A stretch of 64,000 bases of DNA from Halalkalibacter akibai JCM 9157 (GTDB taxonomy: Bacteria > Bacillota > Bacilli > Bacillales > Bacillaceae_D): positions 1-64,000 of the forward strand of contig NZ_BAUV01000003.1 of the NCBI RefSeq assembly GCF_000513135.1, read 5' to 3'. Position numbers and translations under genes: made by a program. Below are positions 44,732 through 55,861 of the stretch, piece after piece (position 1 is the first letter of the stretch; the number at the start of each line of letters is the position of its first letter). The notes beneath the pieces were generated by a model. That model worked only from the letters and a program-made list of their open reading frames with translations. It had not been told where the DNA came from and ran no database searches.

Positions 44732-45355
44732 GTGAAGAAATCTGTCCCATCAATGGTCAAAGATCAAAAGCTCATAAAAAAACGGCGTGAACAAATGATC
44801 AAGGGTGCCGTTCGGTTATTTAAGCAAAAAGGATTTCACAAAACAACAACAAGAGAGATTGCGAAAGAATCCGGTTTTAGCATCGGCACTCTCTATGAAT
44901 ATATTGGTTCCAAAGAAGATGTGCTCTATTTAGTTTGTGACGCGATCTATGACGAGGTTAAAGACCGACTTGTCACTCAGCTCGATTCTAGTAGCAAAGG
45001 GATGACCAAATTAAAACGGGCCATTACAGCTTATTTTCAAGTCATACATGACATGCAGGATGAAGTATTAGTCATGTATCAAGAAGTAAAATCACTACCT
45101 AAAGAAGCTTTGTCCTATGTTTTGCAAAAGGAAATAGAAATGACTGAAATGATTGAGCATATTTTAAAAGACTCTCTAGCAGAAGAAGGAATTCTTCTCC
45201 CTGATAGTCAAGCAAAGTTAATCGCTCATAATATATTAGTTCAAGCACATATGTGGACGTTTAGAAGATGGTCGATTCAAAAGCTCTATGGGCTAAAAGA
45301 ATATACCGAATTACAAATTGAGCAGCTGCTTCATGGAGTTTATCGTCCTAATTAA
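44732..45355 (+). CDS. TetR family transcriptional regulator
   Basis: The 207-residue protein starts at GTG. Its N-terminal helix-turn-helix is clear (GAVRLFKQKGFHKTTTREIAKESGFSIGTLYEYIGSKEDVLY). The C-terminal ligand-binding part is helical and resembles regulators found with icmF and acyl-CoA dehydrogenase genes in Bacillaceae; it is not obviously FadR (YsiA). It probably senses an acyl-CoA and controls this cluster through the TGAGCGAGCGTTCA palindrome before the thiolase gene. The icmF gene starts 13 bases after its stop codon. Confidence 0.88.
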   Translation: MKKSVPSMVKDQKLIKKRREQMIKGAVRLFKQKGFHKTTTREIAKESGFSIGTLYEYIGSKEDVLYLVCDAIYDEVKDRLVTQLDSSSKGMTKLKRAITAYFQVIHDMQDEVLVMYQEVKSLPKEALSYVLQKEIEMTEMIEHILKDSLAEEGILLPDSQAKLIAHNILVQAHMWTFRRWSIQKLYGLKEYTELQIEQLLHGVYRPN

Positions 45356-45368
45356 AAGGAGGAGTTAG

Positions 45369-48300
45369 ATGGAAACAGCAAAATATCAGCCGGAACATCC
45401 GATTCGTTATGTGACGGCTTCTAGTTTGTTTGATGGTCACGATGCGTCTATTAATATAATGCGAAGAATTTTACAAGCGAGCGGTGCCGAGGTTATTCAT
45501 CTTGGCCATAACCGTTCCGTGGACGAGATTGTAAGCGTTGCCATTCAAGAGGATGTTCAAGGTATTGCGATCTCCTCTTATCAAGGCGGTCATGTAGAAT
45601 TTTTCAAGTATTGCTATGATCTATTACAAGAAAAAGGAGCAGGTCATATTCGCATTTACGGTGGAGGTGGAGGTGTGATTACCCCTCCTGAGATAGATGA
45701 GCTTCACCAATACGGAATCGCTCGAATCTTTTCTCCAGAAGATGGCCGTAAGCACGGTTTGCAAGGCATGATTGACCAAATGCTAAAGGAATGTGATTTC
45801 CCAACTGTTGAGCAAGTTGAAAATGAAATTTCGGAATTGAAAAATCAAAATAAACGTGCGATCGCAAGGTGTATTACACTTGCCGAACAATATACTGACC
45901 AGAAAAAAGAGACAACATCTAATCTTTCGCAAGCTTTAAATGAAATTAAACAGCTTGCAGCGGATGTACCTGTTCTAGGGATAACTGGTACGGGTGGTGC
46001 AGGAAAAAGTTCACTAACTGATGAGTTAGTAAGACGGTTTCTGAATGAATTTCAAGAAAAAACGATTGCAATTCTATCAATTGATCCAACGAAACAAAAA
46101 ACAGGTGGAGCATTGCTTGGTGACCGAATTCGTATGAACTCGATTCATGATCCAAGAGTGTTTATGCGCAGCTTAGCAACAAGGGGATCTCGCACGGAAA
46201 TTTCAGCAAGTATTTATGAGGCAGTTTCTGTCGTTAAGGCAGCAGGGTATGATTTAATCATTATTGAGACGAGTGGAATTGGGCAAGGAGATGCAGAAAT
46301 TGCCGAGATTGCTGATGTTTCATTATATGTGATGACGAGTGAATACGGAGCTCCTTCGCAGTTAGAGAAAATTGATATGATTGATTTTGCAGATGTGATT
46401 GCGATTAATAAGTTTGATCGAAAAGGTTCAGAAGATGCCCTGCGCCATGTGCGGAAGCAGTATCAGCGTAGTCGTAACCAGTTTGAAGAGCCGCTTGAAA
46501 ACATGCCTGTTTATGGGACAATTGCCAGTCAGTTTAATGATATAGGTACAAATACGCTTTTCGCTGCGCTTATTAACGTAATTGCAACCAAGTGTCAAAG
46601 AGACTGGAAAACGACGATTGCGACAAGTGCCGATGTGATTAAACAAAATGTGATCATTCCACCTGAACAAACTCAATATTTACGAGACATTGTTCATACA
46701 GTTAGAAGCTATAAGAGGCAAACGAAGGAACAAGAGGAAATAGCGAGAAAACTGTTTCAAATAACCGGAACGATTGAAGCGGTAACGGAGCATGGGCAAG
46801 CAACTGAGGAAATGATTAAGATGCTTGATAATACGAAAGCATTTTACGAACAACAGCTTCATCCAAGCTGTAAAGCCATTCTTGAAAATTGGAAAACACT
46901 AAAAGAAACGTACAGCAAAGATCAACTTGTGACGAAAATTCGAGATAAAGAAATGGTTACAGAACTGACGACAGAAAGTTTATCAGGCCTTCGCATCCCG
47001 AAAGTAGCTCTACCGAAATTTGAGGACTGGGGAGAGATCGTGAAATGGTCGATGGAGGAGAATGTACCAGGGGCTTTTCCGTTCACGGCTGGAGTGTTTC
47101 CGTTTAAGCGTAAAGGTGAGGACCCGAAACGGCAGTTTGCAGGGGAAGGAACACCGGAGCGAACGAATCGCCGTTTTCATTACCTTTCAAAGGATGATGA
47201 AGCGAAGCGCTTAAGTACAGCTTTTGACTCCGTGACGTTATACGGTGAAGATCCAGATTATCGTCCTGATATCTACGGAAAAGTCGGGGAAAGTGGCGTT
47301 AGTATTTGTACGCTCGAAGATATGAAGAAGCTTTACGCGGGCTTTGACTTAACGGCGCCATCCACATCAGTTTCAATGACTATTAACGGTCCTGCACCGA
47401 TTTTGCTTGCGATGTTCATGAATACAGCGATTGACCAGCAAATGGAGCTCTTCAAAAGTGAGCACGGCCGAACTCCTTCTGAGCAAGAAGAAGCCGAGAT
47501 TAAAGCGACAACGTTGAAAACCGTTAGAGGAACAGTTCAGGCTGATATTTTAAAAGAAGATCAAGGACAAAACACTTGCATTTTCTCAACGGAATTTGCG
47601 CTTAGAATGATGGGGGATATTCAGCAATATTTTATTGATCATGACGTGAGAAACTACTATTCCGTTTCTATTTCTGGTTATCACATTGCTGAAGCTGGTG
47701 CGAACCCGATTTCGCAATTGGCGTTTACCCTTGCTAACGGGTTTACGTATATTGAATACTACTTAAGCCGAGGAATGGATATTAATAAGTTTGCTCCAAA
47801 TCTGTCCTTTTTCTTTAGCAATGGACTTGATCCTGAATACACCGTCATCGGTCGAGTGGCGAGAAGAATTTGGTCTACGGTCATGAAAAATAAATATAAA
47901 GGCAATGAACGAAGTCAAAAACTTAAATATCATATTCAAACATCGGGGCGTTCACTGCACGCACAGGAAATTGACTTCAATGATATCCGGACGACGCTAC
48001 AGGCGTTAATGGCAATCTACGATAATTGTAATTCGCTTCACACAAACGCTTATGATGAAGCCATTACAACACCTACTGAAAACTCAGTAAGAAGAGCGAT
48101 GGCGATTCAAATGATTATTTCAAAAGAGTTAGGGTTAGCGAAAAATGAAAATTCGTTGCAAGGTTCTTTTATTATCGAAGAGCTAACGAACCTTGTTGAA
48201 GAAGCTGTCCTTGAAGAATTAGAAAGAATTAATGATCGTGGTGGCGTATTAGGAGCGATGGAAACCCAGTATCAACGAAGTAAAATTCAAGAAGAATCAA

Positions 48301-48629
48301 TGTTTTATGAGATGAAAAAGCATACAGGCGAACTCCCAATTATCGGTGTGAATACTTACTTAAATCCGAACCAAGACGAGGAAGAAGACTTTGATCTAGA
48401 GTTAGCAAGAGCAACAAAAGAAGAAAAAGAACAACAAATCCAACACCTAAGAGCATTCCAACAAACACACCAACAACAAACAACAAAAGCGCTAAAACAA
48501 CTCCAACAAGTAGCGATTCAAGGAGGAAATATCTTTGAAGAACTAATGGACACCGTAAAAGTAGCTAGCTTAGGCCAAATAACAGGAGCCTTGTACGAAG
48601 TCGGAGGAAAATATCGCCGGAATATGTAG
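45369..48629 (+). CDS. icmF: Fused isobutyryl-CoA mutase IcmF
   Basis: The 1086-residue protein joins three parts: an N-terminal B12-binding domain ([31 protein letters not shown]), a MeaB-like G-protein chaperone domain (P-loop [33 protein letters not shown] motif INKFDRKGS), and a C-terminal acyl-CoA mutase barrel ([52 protein letters not shown]). IcmF interconverts isobutyryl-CoA and n-butyryl-CoA with adenosylcobalamin, and its G domain guards the cofactor. It links valine and branched acid breakdown to straight-chain beta-oxidation encoded by its neighbours. The length is normal. Confidence 0.97.
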   Translation: METAKYQPEHPIRYVTASSLFDGHDASINIMRRILQASGAEVIHLGHNRSVDEIVSVAIQEDVQGIAISSYQGGHVEFFKYCYDLLQEKGAGHIRIYGGGGGVITPPEIDELHQYGIARIFSPEDGRKHGLQGMIDQMLKECDFPTVEQVENEISELKNQNKRAIARCITLAEQYTDQKKETTSNLSQALNEIKQLAADVPVLGITGTGGAGKSSLTDELVRRFLNEFQEKTIAILSIDPTKQKTGGALLGDRIRMNSIHDPRVFMRSLATRGSRTEISASIYEAVSVVKAAGYDLIIIETSGIGQGDAEIAEIADVSLYVMTSEYGAPSQLEKIDMIDFADVIAINKFDRKGSEDALRHVRKQYQRSRNQFEEPLENMPVYGTIASQFNDIGTNTLFAALINVIATKCQRDWKTTIATSADVIKQNVIIPPEQTQYLRDIVHTVRSYKRQTKEQEEIARKLFQITGTIEAVTEHGQATEEMIKMLDNTKAFYEQQLHPSCKAILENWKTLKETYSKDQLVTKIRDKEMVTELTTESLSGLRIPKVALPKFEDWGEIVKWSMEENVPGAFPFTAGVFPFKRKGEDPKRQFAGEGTPERTNRRFHYLSKDDEAKRLSTAFDSVTLYGEDPDYRPDIYGKVGESGVSICTLEDMKKLYAGFDLTAPSTSVSMTINGPAPILLAMFMNTAIDQQMELFKSEHGRTPSEQEEAEIKATTLKTVRGTVQADILKEDQGQNTCIFSTEFALRMMGDIQQYFIDHDVRNYYSVSISGYHIAEAGANPISQLAFTLANGFTYIEYYLSRGMDINKFAPNLSFFFSNGLDPEYTVIGRVARRIWSTVMKNKYKGNERSQKLKYHIQTSGRSLHAQEIDFNDIRTTLQALMAIYDNCNSLHTNAYDEAITTPTENSVRRAMAIQMIISKELGLAKNENSLQGSFIIEELTNLVEEAVLEELERINDRGGVLGAMETQYQRSKIQEESMFYEMKKHTGELPIIGVNTYLNPNQDEEEDFDLELARATKEEKEQQIQHLRAFQQTHQQQTTKALKQLQQVAIQGGNIFEELMDTVKVASLGQITGALYEVGGKYRRNM

Positions 48630-48677
48630 GAGAACAGAGGTAGGGCAAAGGGTTTTATAATGATAATTCGCATAAAA

Positions 48678-48728
48678 GAGGCCACTGAGTATAGGTGTAA
48701 ACATACCTTTTTCAGTGGTCTTGCTTTT
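48678..48728 (+). terminator. Terminator-like hairpin after icmF, related to the R1 leading hairpin
   Basis: GAGGCCACTGAG, AGGT, loop, ACCT and TTCAGTGGTCTT form an interrupted stem followed by TTTT. The sequence closely matches the hairpin of the R1 copy at 58.9 kb, so it may be a relic of that element serving as terminator. Confidence 0.65.
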
Positions 48729-48822
48729 GGCCTGGAAGAAGATTACGTATTTTACTCTGTAATGTTGTTTAATTAAAAAGTATTTTAAGTAAAGATTGTA
48801 GCTCTATAAGAGTTTTTTCTCC

Positions 48823-48950
48823 TAGTGAAATGAAGCGGAAGTCACTCGACTCCTGCGGGATCAAGAGGTAAAGGCGAGACCCCACAGGCGTAGCCGAGGA
48901 GGCTCGGCACCTCCCCGCGGAAAGCGAGTGACTGCAGCGCAATGGAACGA
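48823..48950. repeat. Palindromic repeat R2, copy b
   Basis: AGTCACTCG (48840-48848) pairs with CGAGTGACT (48924-48932), with CTCCTGCGGGA and CCCCGCGGA inside, and a GC-rich centre around GCGTAGCCGAGGAGGCTCG. The outer ends TAGTGAAATGAAGCG and GCGCAATGGAACGAA match the other copies. The arms differ from copy a in a compensating way. Confidence 0.85.
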
Positions 48951-49135
48951 ACATGTCAAGACAGTAAGCACCCCATAAATACGCATCTACTCCAACTTGC
49001 AAATCAATTCAACCTTCAGTATTAAGGAGATTTTATTGAAAATTGAACTTTTCCTATGGTACAGCTCTTTTCATTCTAGCCATTTTTTGTATAATGATAG
49101 GTAACAAGTAGTAGGTAGGTAGGTGCGGTCAGTTG

Positions 49136-50152
49136 ATGAACAGAGAGCTTTACAAGCGCTATATGAATCAAGAAATTAAACGAGATTTGCTTGATAGTGA
49201 CGGGATCCTACTGTTGAAAAAAGGATCGATCCTAACAGAATCCATGCTCTCAAAACTAAATGTAGGAATTGACAGAATTGAATATGTAACGCAGTCGAGC
49301 GAAACTAGGCAAGGCTACAATCGACTCTTAACAGGAACGGTAAAGGAAGTAAGAGAAATCTTTCGAAAAGTAAAATCGAACAAAAAAGAAATCAACCGAA
49401 TTGAACTAACAATATTACCAACTGTAGAAGAATTAGCTCAGGAACAAAGATTGTCGCTTCTATTAGAAGGGATTTTAGGGAAAGATGATTATACGTATCG
49501 CCATAATATTGGAGTGGCGATTTTATCGTCGATGTTAGCGCGTTGGCTTCATTTTTCAGAAAGTGATATTCAGCTTGTTACCCTTGGAGGGTTGCTACAT
49601 GATATTGGTAAAATTCAGGTTGATGATTATATCTTAACTAAACCAGGGCGTTTGACGAAAGAAGAATACGAAGCCATTCAACAGCATCCTAGTTACGGGT
49701 ATCAAATATTAAAAGAGCATTCGACCTACAGTGAAGTGATTCGGTTAATGGCGCTTGAACATCATGAACGTGAAGATGGATCAGGCTATCCACATCAAAA
49801 AATGGCAGATGACATTCATCCATTTTCTAAAATAATTGCAGTCGCAGATGTTTTTCATGCGATGACTTCTGATCGTGTATATAGGAGAGGCCATGCGTTA
49901 TATGATGTTTTAAAACAGATGAAGGAAGATGCTTTTGGGAAACTAGAGCCTTCGTATGTTTATACGTTTATTCAAAAGTTAATGGAGCTGTCGATTGGCA
50001 ATCAAGCCATTTTGAGTAATGGACAAATTGTCGAAGTGGTTTTTATCTATCCTGATGAACCATTTAATCCGTTAGTTCGCTGTAACGAGCAGTTAATAGA
50101 TTTAAGATCGAGTGAGTTGAAAATGAAACAACTGTTAACGGTAGAAGGCTAA
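49136..50152 (+). CDS. HD-GYP domain phosphodiesterase
   Basis: The 338-residue protein has an N-terminal region of about 110 residues without a clear domain and a complete HD-GYP domain: YRHNIGVAILSSMLA, GGLLHDIGKIQVDDYILTKPGRLT with the His-Asp pair, and ALEHHEREDGSGYPHQKMADDIHPFSKIIAVADVFHAMTSDRVYR with HHE and GSGYP. Such enzymes usually hydrolyse cyclic di-GMP or another nucleotide. It lacks a transmembrane helix. It sits between icmF and rpoE and is probably transcribed alone. Confidence 0.9.
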   Translation: MNRELYKRYMNQEIKRDLLDSDGILLLKKGSILTESMLSKLNVGIDRIEYVTQSSETRQGYNRLLTGTVKEVREIFRKVKSNKKEINRIELTILPTVEELAQEQRLSLLLEGILGKDDYTYRHNIGVAILSSMLARWLHFSESDIQLVTLGGLLHDIGKIQVDDYILTKPGRLTKEEYEAIQQHPSYGYQILKEHSTYSEVIRLMALEHHEREDGSGYPHQKMADDIHPFSKIIAVADVFHAMTSDRVYRRGHALYDVLKQMKEDAFGKLEPSYVYTFIQKLMELSIGNQAILSNGQIVEVVFIYPDEPFNPLVRCNEQLIDLRSSELKMKQLLTVEG

Positions 50153-50292
50153 AGATAAGAATTTAATAATCTTCTAATTGTTTTATATGGAGGAACTAGC
50201 ATAATCATTGAAAATGTGTTTATAATGAAAAGTATGCTAATTGTCATGTGAGAGTTAATACATAGAAGATTGATTGAAAGGACGTGCAGCCC

Positions 50293-50811
50293 GTGAGCTT
50301 AAAAGCAATGGATAAAGAAGAATTGCTAGAAATGTCTATGGTTGAAATTGCGTTTGAAATTATGAAAGAATCAAAAAAGCCATTTGATTATTATGAACTT
50401 TTTAGACAAGTTGGCCAAATGAAAGAGATGTCAGAAGAACAACTAAATGAACGTATCTCTTTTCTATATACAGATATGAATATAGACGGCAGATTCCATT
50501 CACTAGGAGATAACAGATGGGGTTTAAAGAGCTGGTATGCACTTGAGCAAGCAGAAGAAGAAATTACTACTCCTGTTAAGCCTCGTAAAAAAGCAAAAGC
50601 AGATCTGGATGATATCGACACAATGGATGACGATTTCGAAGATTATGAAGATGAATATGAAGATCTTGAAGATGAACTTGACGAAATCGCTGACGAAGAA
50701 GATGTTGATGCTGATGAGTTTGATGATACCGACACTGAAAAATTAGATGCGATTGATTCAGACGACGATGAGGAAGATTTAGAAGAAGATTTTGAAGACG
50801 AAGAGATTTAA
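50293..50811 (+). CDS. rpoE: RNA polymerase delta subunit
   Basis: I use the GTG at 50293 (MSLKAMDKEELLEMSM..., 172 residues), which aligns with the B. subtilis start and lies after AAAGGA. The N-terminal HARE-HTH domain (VEIAFEIMKESKKPFDYYELFRQV, FYTDMN-like LYTDMNIDGRFHSLGDNRWGLKSWY) is followed by a highly acidic, disordered tail with long Asp/Glu runs. Delta increases RNA polymerase recycling and promoter selectivity in Firmicutes. The neighbouring pyrG gene is the conserved partner. Confidence 0.95.
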   Translation: MSLKAMDKEELLEMSMVEIAFEIMKESKKPFDYYELFRQVGQMKEMSEEQLNERISFLYTDMNIDGRFHSLGDNRWGLKSWYALEQAEEEITTPVKPRKKAKADLDDIDTMDDDFEDYEDEYEDLEDELDEIADEEDVDADEFDDTDTEKLDAIDSDDDEEDLEEDFEDEEI

Positions 50812-50840
50812 CGTAAACTATGATTTCCTTCATATCGCTC

Positions 50841-50876
50841 TTGACTTCTAGTTCTAATCTAGGTAGAATCATTTAG
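50841..50876 (+). promoter_or_regulatory. pyrG promoter with GGGC transcription start
   Basis: TTGACT (50841-50846) and TAGAAT (50864-50869) are 17 bases apart. The predicted start lies at GGGCTT (50876-50881). B. subtilis pyrG also starts at GGGC, where slippage adds extra G when CTP is low. Confidence 0.85.
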
Positions 50877-50908
50877 GGCTTAAGAAAATCTATACGTTAA
50901 TGAGACAT

Positions 50909-50963
50909 AAAAACAAAAGTGCGCCCCCTTCTAAAAGGGAGAGCTGTCACTTTTGTTTTTTTT
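50909..50963 (+). terminator. pyrG leader attenuator
   Basis: AAACAAAAGTG pairs with CACTTTTGTTT, followed by TTTTT, and a C/T-rich strand (GCGCCCCCTTCT) is part of the hairpin. In B. subtilis a run of extra G at the transcript 5' end pairs with such a C/U-rich strand and blocks termination when CTP is scarce. All required parts are present here. Confidence 0.85.
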
Positions 50964-50984
50964 ATTTTATATAGTACACCCTAA

Positions 50985-52625
<1,641 letters not shown>

Positions 52626-52629
52626 TCAT

Positions 52630-52668
52630 AAAAAAACTGCTGAGCACTCAGGCTCAGCAGTTTTCTTT
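52630..52668. terminator. Bidirectional terminator between pyrG and the DUF2529 gene
   Basis: AAAACTGCTGAGC and GCTCAGCAGTTTT form a 13-bp perfect stem with a six-base loop, between converging genes. Confidence 0.9.
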
Positions 52669-52680
52669 CATACATAACCG

Positions 52681-53208
52681 TTATTTATACTCACTTAGAA
52701 ACTCGACGATTAATAAGTGAAGGCAGAAATAAGTGTAGAGCGCCAGGATAGAAGCTGGAAAACCAATACGGTCTCCGTCATCTGTTGGAACAAGACCTCC
52801 GCTAAGTTGCAGGTCCAAGTGGATATCGACCCAATCTGTCCAAAGTTTCTTGCTTGAATCTTTCTTCTCAGCTGTTAAGCCGACAATTAAGACTCCTTTT
52901 TCAGATACTCGTTCCACAAGACTTACCATTTCAGGGTCATGTGCTTCTCTAGAAAGTAAAAACACGCGATCTGCAGAATCAAGCTCTGCCATATTTCCTT
53001 TTTCAAATAAAGGCAATACGTTGCTTAGATGCTCTTTGCCATAAAGCGCTTCAGCTGCGATTGCGACCATTTCATCTTTTCCAAATATATAAACGTTTCC
53101 ATCACCTATTAGAGCTTGGCTGAGTAAACGTGCAGCGTCTTCAAGGATAAGTTCATCAATGGAATTTTTCATTAAACCAATTAATTGTGTGGTAAATATT
53201 TTCTGCAA
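52681..53208 (-). CDS. ywjG: DUF2529 (YwjG-like) protein
   Basis: I use the TTG at 53208 (MQKIFTTQLIGLM..., 175 residues) because GGAGGG lies six bases upstream; the in-frame ATG at 53229 has no ribosome-binding site. The protein is DUF2529, a SIS-like fold: ALIGDGNVYIFGKDEMVAIAAEALYG and DRVFLLSREAHDPEMVSLVERVSEKGVLIVGLTAEKK resemble sugar-isomerase domain strands. Function is unknown. It sits between pyrG and spo0F and is transcribed leftward, as in B. subtilis. Confidence 0.88.
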   Translation of the reverse strand: MQKIFTTQLIGLMKNSIDELILEDAARLLSQALIGDGNVYIFGKDEMVAIAAEALYGKEHLSNVLPLFEKGNMAELDSADRVFLLSREAHDPEMVSLVERVSEKGVLIVGLTAEKKDSSKKLWTDWVDIHLDLQLSGGLVPTDDGDRIGFPASILALYTYFCLHLLIVEFLSEYK

Positions 53209-53336
53209 AAAAAACCCTCCTTCTAACAAAACTAAGTAAAAGCATTATAACGTACTACCGAGAGGATAAAAAGGATATCAATCGACAGTGTTAGACAACC
53301 TTGTCGGACGATTCCTGTCAGGGACAGAAAAAGAAT

Positions 53337-53366
53337 GCAGGATTTAAAGGGGAAAATGACGAATAT
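53337..53366 (+). promoter_or_regulatory. Sigma-H promoter of spo0F with overlapping Spo0A box
   Basis: GCAGGATTT (53337-53345) and GACGAATAT (53358-53366), 12 bases apart, fit the sigma-H consensus RNAGGAWWW and RNNGAATWW. TGACGAA (53357-53363) overlaps the -10 and fits the 0A box TGNCGAA. A weaker TGTCGGA lies at 53302-53308. B. subtilis spo0F is transcribed by sigma-H and controlled by Spo0A. Confidence 0.8.
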
Positions 53367-53456
53367 ATACTACTTGTCAGAAAGTGTGTGAATGTTTAGC
53401 TTAAGATAAAATGATAGAACAAATACACACAAAATTTGAAAGGAGAGTGAACTAAT

Positions 53457-53819
53457 ATGAAAAAAATATTAGTGGTAGATGACCAATACGGAATTCGCGT
53501 ATTGCTTTGTGAAATTTTACAAAAAGATGGATATGAATTATTTGATGCAGCAAATGGGGTGCAAGCTCTAAAGATAGTTGACAAGGAAAAACCAGACCTT
53601 GTATTGCTTGATATGAAAATTCCGGGCATGGATGGACTTGAAATCTTAAAACGAATTAAAGAAGACAATCCACAAGTTGACGTAATTATGATGACAGCTT
53701 ACGGAGAATTAAATCTAATCAATGAAGCGATGAGTCTTGGTGCAATTACTCACTTTGCAAAACCATTTGATATTGATGATATTCGTGAAGTAATTAAGAA
53801 TAGCTTAGCTGTTTCATAA
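53457..53819 (+). CDS. spo0F: Sporulation phosphorelay response regulator Spo0F
   Basis: The 120-residue protein is a lone receiver domain: acidic pocket in [11 protein letters not shown], phosphorylated Asp at about 52 ([13 protein letters not shown]), Thr/Ala pair in [10 protein letters not shown] and Lys in [10 protein letters not shown]. It takes phosphate from sporulation kinases and passes it to Spo0B. The ribosome-binding site is AAAGGAGAG. Confidence 0.97.
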   Translation: MKKILVVDDQYGIRVLLCEILQKDGYELFDAANGVQALKIVDKEKPDLVLLDMKIPGMDGLEILKRIKEDNPQVDVIMMTAYGELNLINEAMSLGAITHFAKPFDIDDIREVIKNSLAVS

Positions 53820-54067
53820 AATCTTCCAGAATAAAACGCTTACTTAAGAAAAGTTTCAGAAACCTTTCAGAAACACGTGTATTTTAAATGGATTATGCTA
53901 TAATGAACTCGTTCAATAATAGAGCATTGCATAGATGAATCTTGATTTTAACAAGGCTTTTCATACATAGAAAATGGGATAATTGCTTAGGCAATCGGGT
54001 ACCTTGTTAATAGATGTGCGACGTTGTCGTAATCTATAATGGCTCTAAAAATGGAGGAGGAAGTAGA

Positions 54068-54931
54068 ATGCCTTTAGTTTCAATGAAAGACATGCTTAAC
54101 AAAGCAAAGGCAGAAGGTTATGCAGTTGGTCAATTCAACTTAAATAACCTTGAGTTTACACAAGCAATTTTACAAGCAGCTGAGGAAGAGAAATCTCCTG
54201 TAATCTGTGGTGTATCTGAAGGTGCAGCACGTTACATGGGTGGTTTTAAAACAGTTGTTGCTATGGTTAAAGCGCTAATGGAAGATTACAACGTAACGGT
54301 TCCTGTTGCGATTCACTTAGACCATGGTTCAAGCTTTGAGAAATGTGTAGAAGCAATTCACGCTGGTTTTACTTCAGTAATGATTGATGGTTCTCATCAT
54401 CCATTAGAAGAAAACATCGCAATCACAAAGCAAGTTGTAGCTGTTGCTCATACTCTTGGAGTATCTGTTGAAGCTGAGCTTGGCCGTATTGGTGGACAAG
54501 AAGACGATTTAATCGTTGACGATGCTGATGCTGCTTATGCAATTCCTGCTGAGTGTAAAGAATTAGTAGAAGCAACAGGAGTAGATTGTTTTGCTCCAGC
54601 TCTTGGTTCAGTTCATGGTCCTTACAAAGGTGAGCCAAATCTTGGTTTTGACCGCATGAAAGAAATTGACGAACTTGTTGGTATTCCTCTTGTTCTACAT
54701 GGTGGTACAGGTATCCCGACTGCTGACATTAAAAAAGCAATTGAGTTTGGACATGCTAAAATCAACGTAAATACTGAAAGCCAAATTTCTTCTGCAGCTG
54801 CAGTTCGTGAAACTCTTGCTGCTAAGCCAAACGAATATGATCCTCGTAAATACTTAGGACCTGCTCGTGACGCAATTAAAGAAACGGTTAAAGGTAAAAT
54901 GCGTGAGTTTGGATCTTCAAACAAAGCTTAA
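54068..54931 (+). CDS. fbaA: Class II fructose-bisphosphate aldolase
   Basis: I use the ATG at 54068 ([10 protein letters not shown]..., 287 residues), preceded by GGAGGAGGAAG; the longer in-frame start at 54014 lacks a site. Zinc-binding motifs are visible: [53 protein letters not shown], and [29 protein letters not shown]. It cleaves fructose 1,6-bisphosphate in glycolysis and works in reverse in gluconeogenesis. The gene order spo0F-fbaA-fsa-murA is conserved in Bacillaceae. A near-consensus TATAAT lies well upstream (about 53898). Confidence 0.96.
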   Translation: MPLVSMKDMLNKAKAEGYAVGQFNLNNLEFTQAILQAAEEEKSPVICGVSEGAARYMGGFKTVVAMVKALMEDYNVTVPVAIHLDHGSSFEKCVEAIHAGFTSVMIDGSHHPLEENIAITKQVVAVAHTLGVSVEAELGRIGGQEDDLIVDDADAAYAIPAECKELVEATGVDCFAPALGSVHGPYKGEPNLGFDRMKEIDELVGIPLVLHGGTGIPTADIKKAIEFGHAKINVNTESQISSAAAVRETLAAKPNEYDPRKYLGPARDAIKETVKGKMREFGSSNKA

Positions 54932-54941
54932 TATAGAAAAA

Positions 54942-54977
54942 AAGTTAAAAGCAGTTCAACATGAGCTGCTTTTAACT
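54942..54977 (+). terminator. Terminator after fbaA
   Basis: AAGTTAAAAGCAG and CTGCTTTTAACTT form a 13-bp perfect stem. The T-tract is part of the stem, and only a weak one follows. Confidence 0.75.
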
Positions 54978-55063
54978 TACATTTGAAATAACTTAATTTT
55001 CAAAATTAAAAATTTGTAAACGCTTCGATTAAAATCGACAAAATTCGAACGGGGGAAATAACC

Positions 55064-55705
55064 ATGAAATTTTTTATTGATACGGCAAATGTAGAGGAAA
55101 TTAAAGAAGCAAAGTCTTTAGGAATCTTAGCAGGTGTTACAACAAATCCATCTCTTGTGGCAAAAGAGGGCGTTGATTTTCATGACCGTTTAAGAGAAAT
55201 CACAAGCATTGTTACAGAAGAATCTGTAAGTGCAGAAGTGATTGCACTTGACGCGGAAGGCATGATTGCAGAAGGAAAGGAATTAGCTGCTATTGCGCCT
55301 AATATTACAGTGAAAGTACCAATGACAACAGAAGGCTTAAAAGCGGTCCACGCTTTTTCTGAGCTTGGTATCACAACAAACGTAACATTAGTATTCTCAG
55401 GTGTTCAAGCTTTGTTAGCTGCAAGAGCTGGCGCTACTTATGTTTCTCCTTTCCTAGGAAGACTTGATGACATTGGTCAAAATGGTCTTGAACTTATTAC
55501 AGAAATCGTTGATATCTTTGAAACTCATAAAATCCCAACACAAATCATTGCAGCTTCAGTCAGACACCCCATCCATGTAACCGAATCAGCACGTTTAGGC
55601 GCACATATTGCTACAATTCCATTTAAAGTCATTCAACAACTTAGTAAGCACCCATTAACAGACCAAGGAATTGAGAAATTTTTAGCTGATTGGCAAGCCC
55701 GCTAA
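55064..55705 (+). CDS. fsa: Transaldolase-like fructose-6-phosphate aldolase family
   Basis: The 213-residue protein is a short transaldolase (TalC/MipB/Fsa): [36 protein letters not shown] at the N-terminus, the Schiff-base Lys at about 84 ([12 protein letters not shown]) and FVSPFLGR-like [17 protein letters not shown]. It resembles B. subtilis YwjH. Activity is either transaldolase (pentose phosphate pathway) or fructose-6-phosphate aldolase; sequence alone does not settle this. A CGCTTCGATT stretch lies upstream but no clear operator. Confidence 0.92.
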   Translation: MKFFIDTANVEEIKEAKSLGILAGVTTNPSLVAKEGVDFHDRLREITSIVTEESVSAEVIALDAEGMIAEGKELAAIAPNITVKVPMTTEGLKAVHAFSELGITTNVTLVFSGVQALLAARAGATYVSPFLGRLDDIGQNGLELITEIVDIFETHKIPTQIIAASVRHPIHVTESARLGAHIATIPFKVIQQLSKHPLTDQGIEKFLADWQAR

Positions 55706-55861
55706 AGACAAGCCATAACCGCACCCACTGGAAATCTTTCCTTTTTTCCGTTACAATCATACACAGAATAACACGTTACATTTTCATGGATATGGTTATA
55801 ATGGAAGTAGAGAAAGATTACTATTGTGTCTTGAAGAAGCACCAATGGAAGGGATGCGGTT

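Noticed and set aside
50909-50963. Ordinary terminator of rpoE only
   Set aside because: The upstream -35/-10 pair and GGGC start place this hairpin inside the pyrG leader, so an attenuator is the better reading; it may still stop rpoE transcripts.
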